Part shown: piece after piece, positions 35,636 through 43,675 of the stretch
How positions within the stretch are numbered: position 1 is the first letter of the stretch
Layout: the number at the start of each line of letters is the position of its first letter
Origin: AC-32 sp963813435
Lineage (GTDB): Bacteria; Actinomycetota; Thermoleophilia; Gaiellales; Gaiellaceae
DNA length: 64,000 nt
Assembly: GCA_963813435.1 (NCBI GenBank)
Contig: CAWEYY010000003.1
Location: forward strand, 1,178,001-1,242,000
Direction: 5' to 3'
Made by a program: the position numbers and the translations under genes
Notes under the pieces: model-generated
What the model saw: only the letters and a program-made list of their open reading frames with translations
Database searches by the model: none
Told to the model about the DNA's origin: nothing

Positions 35636-37887
35636 TCCGCACGCAGAAGGAGGTCGAGGGCCGCTACACCGAGCAGTGGGTCGTCGTCGAGGACGAGGCC
35701 GCGCTCGAGCAGTGGCCGGCCGGTCCCGGGGTCGTCGTCGGGCGGCCGGAGCCGCGCACGGACGGCTACGAGCGCGCCCGCGGCCAGGCCGTCTACACCG
35801 CCGACCTCGTGCTCCCGGGGATGCTCCACGCCGCGATTCTCCGCAGCCCCTTCGCGCGCGCGCGCGTGAAGAAACTCACCCTGACCCGGGCCCGCGAGGC
35901 CGACGGCGTCCGGGGTGTGGTCGGCCCGGACGACTGCCACGTGCTCTCGCTCGAGCCGAGCTTCCACGGAGCTCCGGTCGCCGCGGTCGCCGCGGAGACG
36001 CCCGAGGAGGCCCAGGCCGCGCTCGAGCTGATCGAGGTCGAGTGGGAGGCGCTCGAGCCGCTCCTCGACCCGGAGGAGGCCGTCAAGCAGGAGTCCCTGA
36101 TCGAGGATCCGCGGCGCTACGAGCGCGGCGACCCCGATGCCGCGTTCGCCGCGGCCGACGTGGTCGTCGAGGGCGAGTACCGGACGCAAACGGTCCTGCA
36201 CAACGCATTCGAGACCCACCAGACGGTGTGCCGCTGGACGGGTGACACGCTCGAGGTCTACATCTCGACGCAGTACATCTGGGGCGTCCGCGACGCGGTC
36301 GCCGAGCAGCTCGAGCTGCCGCCCGACCGCGTGCGAGTCGTCTGCAACTTCATGGGCGGCGGCTTCGGCGCGAAGAACGGACCCGGAGACCAGACCTTCG
36401 TTGCGATCGCGCTCGCGACCGCGACCGGCCGCCCGGTCCGCTGCGCGCTCACGCGGCGCGAGGAGAACCTCGCCACGGGCAACCGCAACGCGACCATCCA
36501 GCGGCTCCGCGCGGGCGCGCGCTCTGACGGCACGCTCGTCGCGCTCGAGGGCGAGTTCGTCAACGCGATCGGGTGGCGCGGCTTCGCGAGCCCGACCTAC
36601 GGGCCGATGGAGATGCTCTACGCCTGCGAGAACGTCCGCACGCAGACCTACGCGGCGAAGCTGAACCTGCCGCCGAACGCCGCCTTCCGCGCACCCGGGT
36701 TCGTCGAGGGCACGTTCGGGCTGGAGTGCCTGCTCGACGAGCTCGCCGCGCGGCTGGAGATCGACCCGCTCGAGCTCCGGAACCTGAACCACGCGGACGT
36801 CGACGTCGTGGACGGCCAGCCGTACTCGTCCAAGCGGCTGCGAGAGTGCTACGAGCGCGCCGAGCCGCACTGGGCGCGCCGCGAGGAGGTGCGGGCCCGC
36901 TCGAAGGGACCGTGGCGCCGCGGGGTCGGGCTCGCGAGCCAGATCTGGTACGGCGGCGGCGGCCCGCCCTCGTATGCGTGGGTGCGAGTCGGCTCGGACG
37001 GGCGCGTGACGGTCGTCACGGCGATGCAGGACATCGGCACGGGGACACGCACGGCGATGGCGCAGATCGCGGCCGAGGAGCTCGGCCTCCCGATGGACCG
37101 CGTGAGGGTCGAGCTCGGCGACTCGGCGCGAGGGCCGTACGCGTCGATCTCGGCCGGCTCGTCGACGACGCCTTCCATGGGGCCGGCCGTGCGGGCGGCC
37201 GCTGCGGACGCGGCGAAGCAGATCCGCGAGATCGCGGCCCAGCGGTTCGAGGTCGACGAGGACGGGATCACGCTGATGGGCGGCAAGGTCATCTCGGCCG
37301 ACGGCAAGTCGTGGGCGCTCGAGGAGGTCACGGGCCTGCTCGAGGACGCGCAGATCCTGGGCAAGGGAGCGCGCGGGCCGAATCCGACGGGCATGCGCGT
37401 GCTGACGTTCGGCGTCCAGGTCGCGGACGTGGCGATCGACGTCGAGACCGGCGAGGTTCGGGTCGAGCGCATCGCGGCGATCCACGACGTGGGCCGCGTG
37501 ATCAACCCGCTCGGCGCCCGCAGCCAGGTCGAGGGCGGGATCATCCAGGGCGTCGGGCACACGCTCTCTGAGGAGCGGCTGGTCGACCCGGCGACCGGGA
37601 CGATCCTCACGCAGACGCTCGACGCGTACAAGCTGCCGACGATCGCCGACGTCCCCGAGATCGTGGTCGAGCTGCTCGACATCCCCGACGAGCACCTGAC
37701 GAACCTCGGCTCGAAGGGGCTAGGAGAGCCGCCGATCGTCCCGACCGCCGCAGCGATCGTCAATGCGATCCGCGACGCGACCGGCGCGGACGTGCGGTCG
37801 CTTCCGGTCACGCGCGAGGAGATGCTCAGGGCCCTGCGCGAGGCGAGCGAGCGCGAGCGGAAGTCCGTTGAAGCTGCTCCGGCCTGA
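35623..37887 (+). CDS. Molybdenum hydroxylase, molybdopterin subunit (CoxL/XdhA type)
   Basis: The 754-residue catalytic subunit has the aldehyde oxidase/xanthine dehydrogenase fold. It shows GGGFGAKNGPGDQ, the Mo-site loop NAAFRAPGFVEG, VVTAMQDIGTGTRTAMAQIAAEELGL and the catalytic Glu in KGLGEPPIVPT. The loop AFRAPG lacks the AYRCSFR signature of genuine CO dehydrogenase, so the substrate is probably a purine, N-heterocycle or aldehyde. GTG 35623 follows AGGAGG. It overlaps the genes of its partner subunits on both sides. Confidence 0.93.
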   Translation: MARLIRTQKEVEGRYTEQWVVVEDEAALEQWPAGPGVVVGRPEPRTDGYERARGQAVYTADLVLPGMLHAAILRSPFARARVKKLTLTRAREADGVRGVVGPDDCHVLSLEPSFHGAPVAAVAAETPEEAQAALELIEVEWEALEPLLDPEEAVKQESLIEDPRRYERGDPDAAFAAADVVVEGEYRTQTVLHNAFETHQTVCRWTGDTLEVYISTQYIWGVRDAVAEQLELPPDRVRVVCNFMGGGFGAKNGPGDQTFVAIALATATGRPVRCALTRREENLATGNRNATIQRLRAGARSDGTLVALEGEFVNAIGWRGFASPTYGPMEMLYACENVRTQTYAAKLNLPPNAAFRAPGFVEGTFGLECLLDELAARLEIDPLELRNLNHADVDVVDGQPYSSKRLRECYERAEPHWARREEVRARSKGPWRRGVGLASQIWYGGGGPPSYAWVRVGSDGRVTVVTAMQDIGTGTRTAMAQIAAEELGLPMDRVRVELGDSARGPYASISAGSSTTPSMGPAVRAAAADAAKQIREIAAQRFEVDEDGITLMGGKVISADGKSWALEEVTGLLEDAQILGKGARGPNPTGMRVLTFGVQVADVAIDVETGEVRVERIAAIHDVGRVINPLGARSQVEGGIIQGVGHTLSEERLVDPATGTILTQTLDAYKLPTIADVPEIVVELLDIPDEHLTNLGSKGLGEPPIVPTAAAIVNAIRDATGADVRSLPVTREEMLRALREASERERKSVEAAPA

Positions 37888-38710
37888 CTCGGTCGAGGCC
37901 GCAACGGCCTCGCTTGGCAACGGCTCGATCGCCCTCGCCGGCGGAACCGAGGTCGTGCCCCTCCTCCGCGACCGGCTCGTCCAGGCGGACACGCTCGTCG
38001 AGCTGCGCGGGGTACTGCCGCGCGGCATCCGCGACGGCGGAACGCGGATCGGCGCGGGCACGACGCTCGCCGAGCTCGAGTTCGACCCCGAGGTCCCGCA
38101 GGCGCTCAGGGAGGCTTGCTCGCTGTCGGCGTCGCCGCAGCTCCGCTCGATGGGCACGATCGGCGGCAACCTCCTGCAGGCGACGCGCTGCTGGTACTGG
38201 CGGCTCGACTTCCCGTGCTTCCTGCACGGAGGCGACCGCTGCCACGCGCGCCAGGGCTCGCACCGTGAGCACGCGATCTTCGGGAACGAGCGCTGCGCAT
38301 CGGCGCATCCGTCCGACCCCGCCGCGGCCCTGCTCGCGCTCGGCGCGAGGCTCCGTACCGACAGGCGAGAACTCGCCCTGGACGACCTCTACCGGCTGCC
38401 GACCGACGGCGAGCGCAACGTCACGACGCTCGAGGCCGGGGAGCTGATCCTCGAGCTCCAGCTCGAGCCGCCGGAGGCGAGCACCTACCTCAAGGCGATG
38501 GACCGCGCGCGCTGGTCGTTCCCGCTCGTCGGCGTTGCCGCAGCGCGCTACGGCAGTGACGTGCGGCTCGCGCTATCGGGCGTGGCGCCGATCCCGTGGC
38601 GCCTGGAGTCCGAGGCCGACCTCGACCAGGCGACACCGCTCGAGGGAACCGCATACAAGCTCGATCTCGCCCGCGTGCTCGTCCGTCGGGCGGTCGACGC
38701 GATCGCCTAG
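37868..38710 (+). CDS. Molybdenum hydroxylase, FAD subunit (CoxM/XdhB type)
   Basis: The 280-residue protein carries the FAD-binding motifs ALAGGTEVVPLLRD and SMGTIGGNLLQATRCWYWR. The stretch CWYWRLDFPCFLHGGDRCHARQGSHREHAIFG is the Cys-rich insert that in 4-hydroxybenzoyl-CoA reductase-like relatives can bind an extra Fe-S cluster. A TTG at 37868 is the likely start, overlapping the Mo subunit by 20 bp; no ATG or GTG fits. Confidence 0.87.
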   Translation: MKLLRPDSVEAATASLGNGSIALAGGTEVVPLLRDRLVQADTLVELRGVLPRGIRDGGTRIGAGTTLAELEFDPEVPQALREACSLSASPQLRSMGTIGGNLLQATRCWYWRLDFPCFLHGGDRCHARQGSHREHAIFGNERCASAHPSDPAAALLALGARLRTDRRELALDDLYRLPTDGERNVTTLEAGELILELQLEPPEASTYLKAMDRARWSFPLVGVAAARYGSDVRLALSGVAPIPWRLESEADLDQATPLEGTAYKLDLARVLVRRAVDAIA

Positions 38711-38711
38711 C

Positions 38712-39260
38712 GTGGCCACAGGCGAGGCCTGGGCGGTCGTGCTCGCGGCCGGCGCGTCGAGCCGGTTCGGCTCGCCCAAGCAGCGGCTGCTCCTCGAGCC
38801 GGTTCTGGAACGCGTTCGGAAGAGCTCCGTGGACGGCGTGGTCGCCGTGCTCGGCGCGCACAAGGTCGAGATCTCGGCGCAGACCGTCCTCTGCCCGGAG
38901 TGGGAGCGCGGTCCTGGCGCGTCGCTTCGTTGCGGTCTCGAGGCGCTACCGCCCGAGGCGGAGGCTGCGGTGGTCGTGCTCGGCGACGGCCCGGACTTGA
39001 GCCCGGAAGCGGTCGACCGCGTGATCGACGTCTGGCGATCGCAAGGCGCGAATGCGGTCGCCGCCACGTACGACGGCGTCAGGCTCCACCCCGTCCTCCT
39101 CGCACGCCAGGCCTGGAGCCGCATTCCGGACGAGGGCGCACGCACGATCGATGCCGTCCTCGTGCCCTGCGACGATCTGGGACCTCCAGGAGACGTGGAC
39201 TATGCCGATGAGGTCCCGGAGAGCCTGAGGCCAACGCGATGGAGCTCGCCCGACCCCTAG
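38712..39260 (+). CDS. MocA/MobA-like nucleotidyltransferase
   Basis: The 182-residue protein begins AWAVVLAAGASSRFGSPKQ, the NTP-binding motif of molybdenum cofactor cytidylyl/guanylyltransferases, and continues with VLGDGPDLSPEAVDRVI for the metal-binding Asp region. It probably makes the dinucleotide form of the Mo cofactor for the adjacent hydroxylase. Compared with usual MocA the segment after PKQ is short, so a small deletion is possible. GTG 38712 starts 1 bp after the FAD subunit's stop codon. Confidence 0.82.
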   Translation: MATGEAWAVVLAAGASSRFGSPKQRLLLEPVLERVRKSSVDGVVAVLGAHKVEISAQTVLCPEWERGPGASLRCGLEALPPEAEAAVVVLGDGPDLSPEAVDRVIDVWRSQGANAVAATYDGVRLHPVLLARQAWSRIPDEGARTIDAVLVPCDDLGPPGDVDYADEVPESLRPTRWSSPDP

Positions 39261-39925
39261 ACGGTTCGCCTTCCGAGCAGCGCTCGGTGTTGGCCGCGCT
39301 GCGCCTGCAGCGCAAGCTCACGATCCAGGAGGCAGCTACCAAAGCGGCGCTCTGGCCTGACCAGGTCGAATGGCTCGAAGAGGGGCGCCTCTACCGCTTC
39401 CCGAGCAGCGAGGCCGCGGTGCTCGCGCTCCTGCGCTACACGACGGCCCTCGACATCGATCACCGCGAGGCGCGCCGACTGGCCGGCCTGCCGGTCGAGC
39501 CTCCGCCGCGACGGCCGATCGCGCGCTGGATCGCCGTCGGCGTCTCGGCTGCGCTGCTCGCCGTGCTCAGCGCCGCGCTGCTGCTCGCGTTCGGCCGCGG
39601 CGCTTCGACAACCGCCGCGAGCCACGCCTCGACCCTGGCCCCGCCCTGGCGGGTCACGGTCGACGTCCTGAACGGCGGAGGCGACATCAATTACACGCGC
39701 CAGGTCGCGACGCGCATCGGCTCGTTCGGATACCGCATCGGCCACGTCACGAAGGCCGGGCGGTTCGACTACCCGCACACGACGATCTACTTCGAGCCCG
39801 GCGGCGAGGCGTTCGCCAGGCGACTCGCGTCACAGCTCGGCTGCGGCGCGATCAGCGCGCTTCCCGGTGGGAAGGACCCACGCCGAATCGTCGTCGTGAC
39901 CGGCCCGGCAAGAGCTACGTGCTAG
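39239..39925 (+). CDS. HTH / membrane / LytR_C-domain protein
   Basis: The 228-residue protein combines an N-terminal RodZ-like helix-turn-helix (LAALRLQRKLTIQEAATKAAL, residues about 15-80), a single membrane helix (WIAVGVSAALLAVLSAALLLAF, about 97-120) and an external LytR C-terminal-type domain (VTVDVLNGGGDINYTRQVATRI). The topology is cytoplasmic HTH inside and LytR_C outside, suggesting a link between DNA or cytoskeleton and the cell wall. It overlaps the end of the MocA-like gene by 22 bp, although its role appears unrelated. Confidence 0.75.
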   Translation: MELARPLDGSPSEQRSVLAALRLQRKLTIQEAATKAALWPDQVEWLEEGRLYRFPSSEAAVLALLRYTTALDIDHREARRLAGLPVEPPPRRPIARWIAVGVSAALLAVLSAALLLAFGRGASTTAASHASTLAPPWRVTVDVLNGGGDINYTRQVATRIGSFGYRIGHVTKAGRFDYPHTTIYFEPGGEAFARRLASQLGCGAISALPGGKDPRRIVVVTGPARATC

Positions 39926-39985
39926 AGACGGCCGCACCGGCAAAGCCGGCACGGCCTCTTGGTCGGCGTCGCAAGCGAGCGCCTT
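39921..39985 (-). repeat. Two-hairpin dispersed element, copy C, between convergent stops
   Basis: Read on the minus strand it begins AAGGCGCTCGCTTGCGACGC inside the TAA stop codon of the anti-sigma gene and ends CTAGC, which contains the TAG stop codon of the opposing HTH/LytR_C gene. It is about 60/65 identical to copy B, 31 kb away. The element therefore fills the whole convergent gap and supplies part of both stop codons. A bidirectional terminator function is likely here. Confidence 0.7.
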
Positions 39986-40226
39986 AGAGCGGAGTGCGAA
40001 GGTCAGAGAGCTTCAGCTTCAGCTCCGGCGGCATCTGCTCGACGACCGCCGTGCGCACGAACGTGCGTAGCTCGACCTCGAACGTGTAGCGCTTGCGGCA
40101 GTAGGCGCAGCCGTCGAGGTGCGCCTCGGCCTCGGCCCGCTCCTCGTCGCTCAGAACCTTGTCGAGGTAGGGCTGCATCATCTCCTCGCACTTGTCACAC
40201 GGATCGACTTCCAGCCCCGGCGTCAT
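39984..40226 (-). CDS. rsrA: Zinc-binding anti-sigma factor, RsrA-like
   Basis: The 80-residue protein has the ZAS motif HxxxCxxC as H-L-D-G-C-A-Y-C, with upstream CDKCEEMMQPYLDKVL providing the additional cysteines seen in thiol-disulfide sensing RsrA proteins. It should bind and hold the adjacent ECF sigma factor until oxidised. ATGA overlap with the sigma gene indicates coupling. Its stop codon is within repeat element C. Confidence 0.88.
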   Translation of the reverse strand: MTPGLEVDPCDKCEEMMQPYLDKVLSDEERAEAEAHLDGCAYCRKRYTFEVELRTFVRTAVVEQMPPELKLKLSDLRTPL

Positions 40227-40810
40227 CAGACGCTGCTCCCAACCGTTCGCTCGGCCAGCTCTCGTTTCAGGATACGCCTACCACGATGCAGGCGCGACAT
40301 GACGGTCCCGATCGGGATCTCGAGGATCTGCGCCGCGTCCGCGTAGCTGAAGTCGCCGATGTCGACGAGGACGATCACATCGCGGAAGTCGTGCGGCACC
40401 GCCGACAGCGCGGCGACGGTGTCGTCCTGCGAGAGCCGCTGCTCAACGCGGTCGGTGTCGGAGTCGCCCGCGGCCTCGAGCTTGTTGTAGAGGAAGTAAT
40501 CGCCTTCCTCGAGCGGCTGCATGTCCGGCGAGCGCTGGACGCGCCGGCCGCGGTCGATGTTCAGGTTCGTCAGGATTCTGAGCAGCCACGCGCGGAGGTT
40601 GGTGCCCGGCTGGAACGACTTCCACGACCGGAACGCCCGTGCGTAGGTCTCCTGCATCAAGTCCTCTGCTTCTTCCCGAGTGGACACGAGTCTCCTTGCA
40701 ACCCGGTAGACCTGGTCGGCCAGATCGAGCGCGTCCTCCTCGAACCGGACGCGGTCGCGGGCCTCTTCGGCGAGCCTCCTGGGGTCTGCTTCGGGGGTCG
40801 TCTCGCTCAT
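40226..40810 (-). CDS. sigR: ECF sigma factor, SigR/SigH type
   Basis: The 194-residue protein has sigma region 2 (AEDLMQETYARAFRSWKSFQPGTNLRAWLLRILTN) and region 4 (LPI-type helix-turn-helix EIPIGTVMSRLHRGRRILKREL), with the long inter-domain segment typical of the SigR group. It is predicted to direct the thiol-oxidative stress regulon. A GGGAAT...GTTG element lies just upstream, consistent with autoregulation. It overlaps its anti-sigma partner gene. Confidence 0.9.
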   Translation of the reverse strand: MSETTPEADPRRLAEEARDRVRFEEDALDLADQVYRVARRLVSTREEAEDLMQETYARAFRSWKSFQPGTNLRAWLLRILTNLNIDRGRRVQRSPDMQPLEEGDYFLYNKLEAAGDSDTDRVEQRLSQDDTVAALSAVPHDFRDVIVLVDIGDFSYADAAQILEIPIGTVMSRLHRGRRILKRELAERTVGSSV

Positions 40811-40840
40811 CCGGCCACCCTAGCAACGGTCTTTGGTTCG

Positions 40841-40869
40841 CAACGACCGGGCCCGGCGGTGGTATTCCC
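40841..40869 (-). promoter_or_regulatory. SigR-type promoter candidate upstream of sigR
   Basis: On the minus strand GGGAAT (40869-40864) and GTTG (40844-40841) are separated by 19 bp, about 30 bp before the sigR ATG. Actinobacterial SigR/SigH promoters have GGGAAT and GTT with a spacer close to this. It suggests positive autoregulation of the sigR-rsrA operon. Confidence 0.6.
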
Positions 40870-40872
40870 GGC

Positions 40873-41088
40873 TCAGACGGCCTCGAGCGGATGGAAGCCG
40901 CCGCGGGCGAGCGAGGCGAGGATCGCGTCGCGGTCGGTGCGCTCGTCGTCCCAGGTGAGGCGCACCTCGCCCATCAGGTTGGCGAATGCCTCCTCGAGGC
41001 CCTCGTGTCCCTGGAGCACACCGGCCAGGCGACCGACGCAGCGCTCGCAGCGAATCCCGCTGACCTGGATCGTCTCCGAGTGGACCAT
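40873..41088 (-). CDS. Heavy-metal-associated (HMA) domain protein
   Basis: This 71-residue CopZ-like ferredoxin-fold protein has the motif IRCERCVGRL, in which the CxxC (CERC) replaces the more common MxCxxC methionine with Ile-Arg. The rest follows the babba HMA pattern (VLQGHEGLEEAFANLMGEVRLTWDDERTD). It may bind Cu(I) or Zn(II), but no metal ATPase is adjacent. Its ATG overlaps the stop codon of the GCS2 gene as ATGA. Confidence 0.82.
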   Translation of the reverse strand: MVHSETIQVSGIRCERCVGRLAGVLQGHEGLEEAFANLMGEVRLTWDDERTDRDAILASLARGGFHPLEAV

Positions 41089-42188
41089 CACGGCGATCGT
41101 AGCGTTCGCTCCGCCACGTCCGCGCAGACCGCTTCGAGGCTCTCCGCGCGTGCGACCTCGAGCTGCCGGTCGCCCTCGCAGCGGTTCGGGTCGATCGCAT
41201 CGAGCAGCCTCTCGGTGCCGAGCCCGCGGGCGGCGGGGCCGACCAGCTCGAGCAGCTCGGCTGCGAGCTCGGGAACCGGCAGGAGCCGCTCGCCGTCGGG
41301 GTGGATCAGCTCGGCGCGCGGCCCGAACCGGAGCGCGGCCCAGCGGTTCTGCGCGTAGTCGCCGCGCTGCGCGAGCCCGCGAGGCGGGCCTTCGACGACG
41401 GTCGCGCACAGCGCCTGCAGGAGCGCGGCGAGGGCGGCGCTCAGCTCGACGGCCGTCGGCTGATCCGGCGCGCGGATCTCCAGCGTCCCGAAACGCGGAT
41501 GCGGGCGGATGTCCCACCAAAAGCGCGTGTACCCGTCGGCGAGCCCGAGACGGACGAAGCGCTCGACGAACGACTCCCACTCCGCGTACGACTCGAATGC
41601 GGGCGGCGCGGCCGCGCGCGGCAGCTCGGCCAGCACCTCCGCGCGGCTCGACGCAAGCCCCGTCTCCTCGCCGCCGAGGAACGGCGAGTTCGCCGAGAGC
41701 GCGAGCACGACCGGCAGCCACGGAAGCACGCCCTCGAGCGCAACCATGCACGCTTCCGCGCTCGGCATGCCGACGTGGACGTGGAGCCCACACACCGCCT
41801 GCCGCCTCGCGGAGATCCCCGCGTACTCGACGAACTCGAGGTAGCGCGGGTCGGGCGCGATCTGCTGCGCGGTCGGGATGCTGAACGCGTGCGTTCCTGC
41901 CGCCGCGATGACGAGCCCGTGCTCGCCGGCCGCCTCGGCCGCGCCCCGCCGAAGCTCCACGATCGCGGCGAACGACTCCTCGGCGGTGGCGCAGACGTGG
42001 GTCGCGAGCTCGACCATCGACGCGAGCAGCTCCATCTTGATGACTCCCGGGAGCGAGCGGCCCTCGGCCCAGCCGACGAGCGCCTCGACCCCGGGGGTGA
42101 GCGCGAGCGTCTCCGCGTCGAGGATCATCACCTCCTCCTCGACCCCGAGCGACCACGGGGCGCTGTCCCCGAAGTGCTGCTCGATCAT
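41088..42188 (-). CDS. Glutamate-cysteine ligase 2 family (YbdK-like) carboxylate-amine ligase
   Basis: The 366-residue protein has the GCS2 hallmarks WSLGVEEEVMILD, HVHVGMPSAEACM, LALSANSPFLGGEETGL and WWDIRPHPRFGTLEIRAPD. Members form gamma-glutamyl or related amide bonds with ATP (gamma-glutamylcysteine for YbdK). Actinobacteria normally make mycothiol, so the product here is uncertain. ATG 42188 is chosen because the family begins close to that VEEE motif. The downstream HMA gene overlaps it. Confidence 0.88.
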   Translation of the reverse strand: MIEQHFGDSAPWSLGVEEEVMILDAETLALTPGVEALVGWAEGRSLPGVIKMELLASMVELATHVCATAEESFAAIVELRRGAAEAAGEHGLVIAAAGTHAFSIPTAQQIAPDPRYLEFVEYAGISARRQAVCGLHVHVGMPSAEACMVALEGVLPWLPVVLALSANSPFLGGEETGLASSRAEVLAELPRAAAPPAFESYAEWESFVERFVRLGLADGYTRFWWDIRPHPRFGTLEIRAPDQPTAVELSAALAALLQALCATVVEGPPRGLAQRGDYAQNRWAALRFGPRAELIHPDGERLLPVPELAAELLELVGPAARGLGTERLLDAIDPNRCEGDRQLEVARAESLEAVCADVAERTLRSP

Positions 42189-42192
42189 GGGA

Positions 42193-42645
42193 CTAGCCGA
42201 GCACGAAACCCGTCCCGGCTGACGGAACCGGGCGCGCACGGCCGTTCACGGTGATGTCCACGTTGCCCGCTGCTCCGAGCTGGAGCCAGATGCGAGGCCC
42301 GCGAAGCGTGATCGACTTGCCTTGCTGCAGGGTCTGGTACGCGAGCTGCTTGCCGCTCGGCGACCCGCGGTGGGCGTTCACCCAGCAGGCCCCCCTGCTC
42401 GCCTTGATCGTGATCACGACCGTGGTCGAAGGCGTTGTGTTCGTCGCCGGCGTCGGATTGGGAACGACGCGCTTCGTCGGCGCCGGAGGCGCGGGGCGGC
42501 TCCTGGTGGTCGGCGTCGGCGGGGACGCGCCCGTCCCGGGTTCGTCGACGTAGTGGCCGCTCGCAATGAGTGCTCCGAAGACCGCCAGGGCCAGGCCGGC
42601 CACCAGCAGAAGGGCGAACACGATGCTCGATCCCCAGCGTCGCAT
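42193..42645 (-). CDS. Membrane-anchored RodZ C-terminal-like (DUF4115-type) protein
   Basis: The 150-residue protein has one N-terminal membrane helix (SSIVFALLLVAGLALAVFGALIASG), a Pro/Thr-rich spacer, and an external beta domain with the DUF4115 pattern VVITIKASRGACWVNAH, LQQGKSITLRG and DITVNGRARPVPSAGTGFVLG. It looks like the external half of a RodZ-type protein without the HTH. It ends 4 bp before the GCS2 start. An HTH-bearing, RodZ-like protein lies at 39239-39925. Confidence 0.72.
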   Translation of the reverse strand: MRRWGSSIVFALLLVAGLALAVFGALIASGHYVDEPGTGASPPTPTTRSRPAPPAPTKRVVPNPTPATNTTPSTTVVITIKASRGACWVNAHRGSPSGKQLAYQTLQQGKSITLRGPRIWLQLGAAGNVDITVNGRARPVPSAGTGFVLG

Positions 42646-42714
42646 CAGGCACGGAGTTCTCCCATCGCCGCCAGGACTCCTGCCGCAACTCGTGCAACTC
42701 CCCGGCCCGCCGGC

Positions 42715-42966
42715 TCAGCCCGAGTGCCAGCCGCGGAAGGCCTCGAGGAGGTCCCGCTCGGCGTCGGGCGCTAGCGACTCCTCGGACAGGCGTCCGGCCA
42801 CGACGATCGTCTGGCGCATCTGCGCAAGGTAGATGCGGCAGCCTTCGCAGATTCCGATGTGCTCGTCGAACCGCAGCCGCTCCTCCTTCGAGAGCGCGCC
42901 CTCGAGGTAGTCGGTCACGAGCTCGACGAGCTCGCGGCAACTCAGCTGTTCGACGTCGGTGCTCAC
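42715..42966 (-). CDS. Anti-sigma factor with zinc-finger (ZAS) motif
   Basis: The 83-residue protein has CRELVELVTDYLEGALSKEERLRFDEHI followed by H-I-G-I-C-E-G-C, the HxxxCxxC of zinc anti-sigma factors. Its gene overlaps that of the ECF sigma factor upstream by 4 bp. The extra N-terminal cysteine could also bind zinc. It is presumably the dedicated inhibitor of that sigma factor. Confidence 0.85.
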   Translation of the reverse strand: MSTDVEQLSCRELVELVTDYLEGALSKEERLRFDEHIGICEGCRIYLAQMRQTIVVAGRLSEESLAPDAERDLLEAFRGWHSG

Positions 42967-43604
42967 GTGCCGTCCTCCTGCAGGTACGACTCCAGCGCCG
43001 CCCGTACCTTCGAGCGCGCGCGGTGAAGCAGTACACGTTGATTGGTCTCGCTCAGTTCGAGGGCGTTACGGACCTCCTCGCTCGACCACCCCTCGATGTC
43101 GCGGAGCGAGATGACCGCGCGCTGCGTGGCGGGCAGCGCCTCGATCGCCTCGGCCAGCCGTTCCCGCGTCTCGGCCGCGATGAGGGCGTCCTCGGGCCAC
43201 GACTCCGGCTTGACGGCCCAGTGCCCCGGCCAGCGCGGGTGCTCGGGGTCGAGGAAGCGGTCGGCGTCGACCGCCGCTTCGGGCACGCGGCCGGGCTCCT
43301 GGAGCGCCGAAAACGGCAGCGTCCGCCCGTCCCGCTTCGCACGGGTCTTCGCGATATTGGTCAGGATCCGGAAGATCCAGGTTCGGAGCGACGAGCGGCC
43401 CTCGAAGCGGTCGAGCCCCTTGAGCACCCCCAGCCAGGTCTCCTGCGCCACCTCCTCGGCGGCCGCCTGGGTCGGCACGTAGGTCCGAGCGACGCGCACG
43501 AGCGACGGCTGGTACTCGCGGACGAGCTCGCGGAAGGCGGACTCGTCACCCGCGCGAAGCGCCTCGACCAGCGCCGCATCGGACTCTGCGGCCACCCCCG
43601 TCAT
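42963..43604 (-). CDS. ECF-family sigma factor
   Basis: The 213-residue protein has region 2 (AAEEVAQETWLGVLKGLDRFEGRSSLRTWIFRILTNIAKTRAKRD) and region 4 (SLRDIEGWSSEEVRNALELSETNQRVLLHRARSKVR). The central part has a ~50-residue insert rich in Pro and Trp (DPEHPRWPGHWAVKPESWPEDAL), common in this SigE-like subgroup. ATG 43604 is the likely start. It is divergent from the flavoprotein reductase gene. Confidence 0.88.
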   Translation of the reverse strand: MTGVAAESDAALVEALRAGDESAFRELVREYQPSLVRVARTYVPTQAAAEEVAQETWLGVLKGLDRFEGRSSLRTWIFRILTNIAKTRAKRDGRTLPFSALQEPGRVPEAAVDADRFLDPEHPRWPGHWAVKPESWPEDALIAAETRERLAEAIEALPATQRAVISLRDIEGWSSEEVRNALELSETNQRVLLHRARSKVRAALESYLQEDGT

Positions 43605-43675
43605 CCGGCGACTGTAACGAAGCGTGGAAGCGCGAGACAATCGCCCGTGACCGGACCGAGGGAAGGAGACGCGGC

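Noticed and set aside
35623..37887. Aerobic carbon monoxide dehydrogenase (CoxL form I)
   Set aside because: The Mo-site loop reads AFRAPGF and lacks the AYRCSFR signature.
41088..42188. EgtA/ergothioneine gamma-glutamylcysteine step
   Set aside because: No EgtB, EgtC or EgtD homologues are nearby and the sequence is of the broader GCS2/YbdK type.
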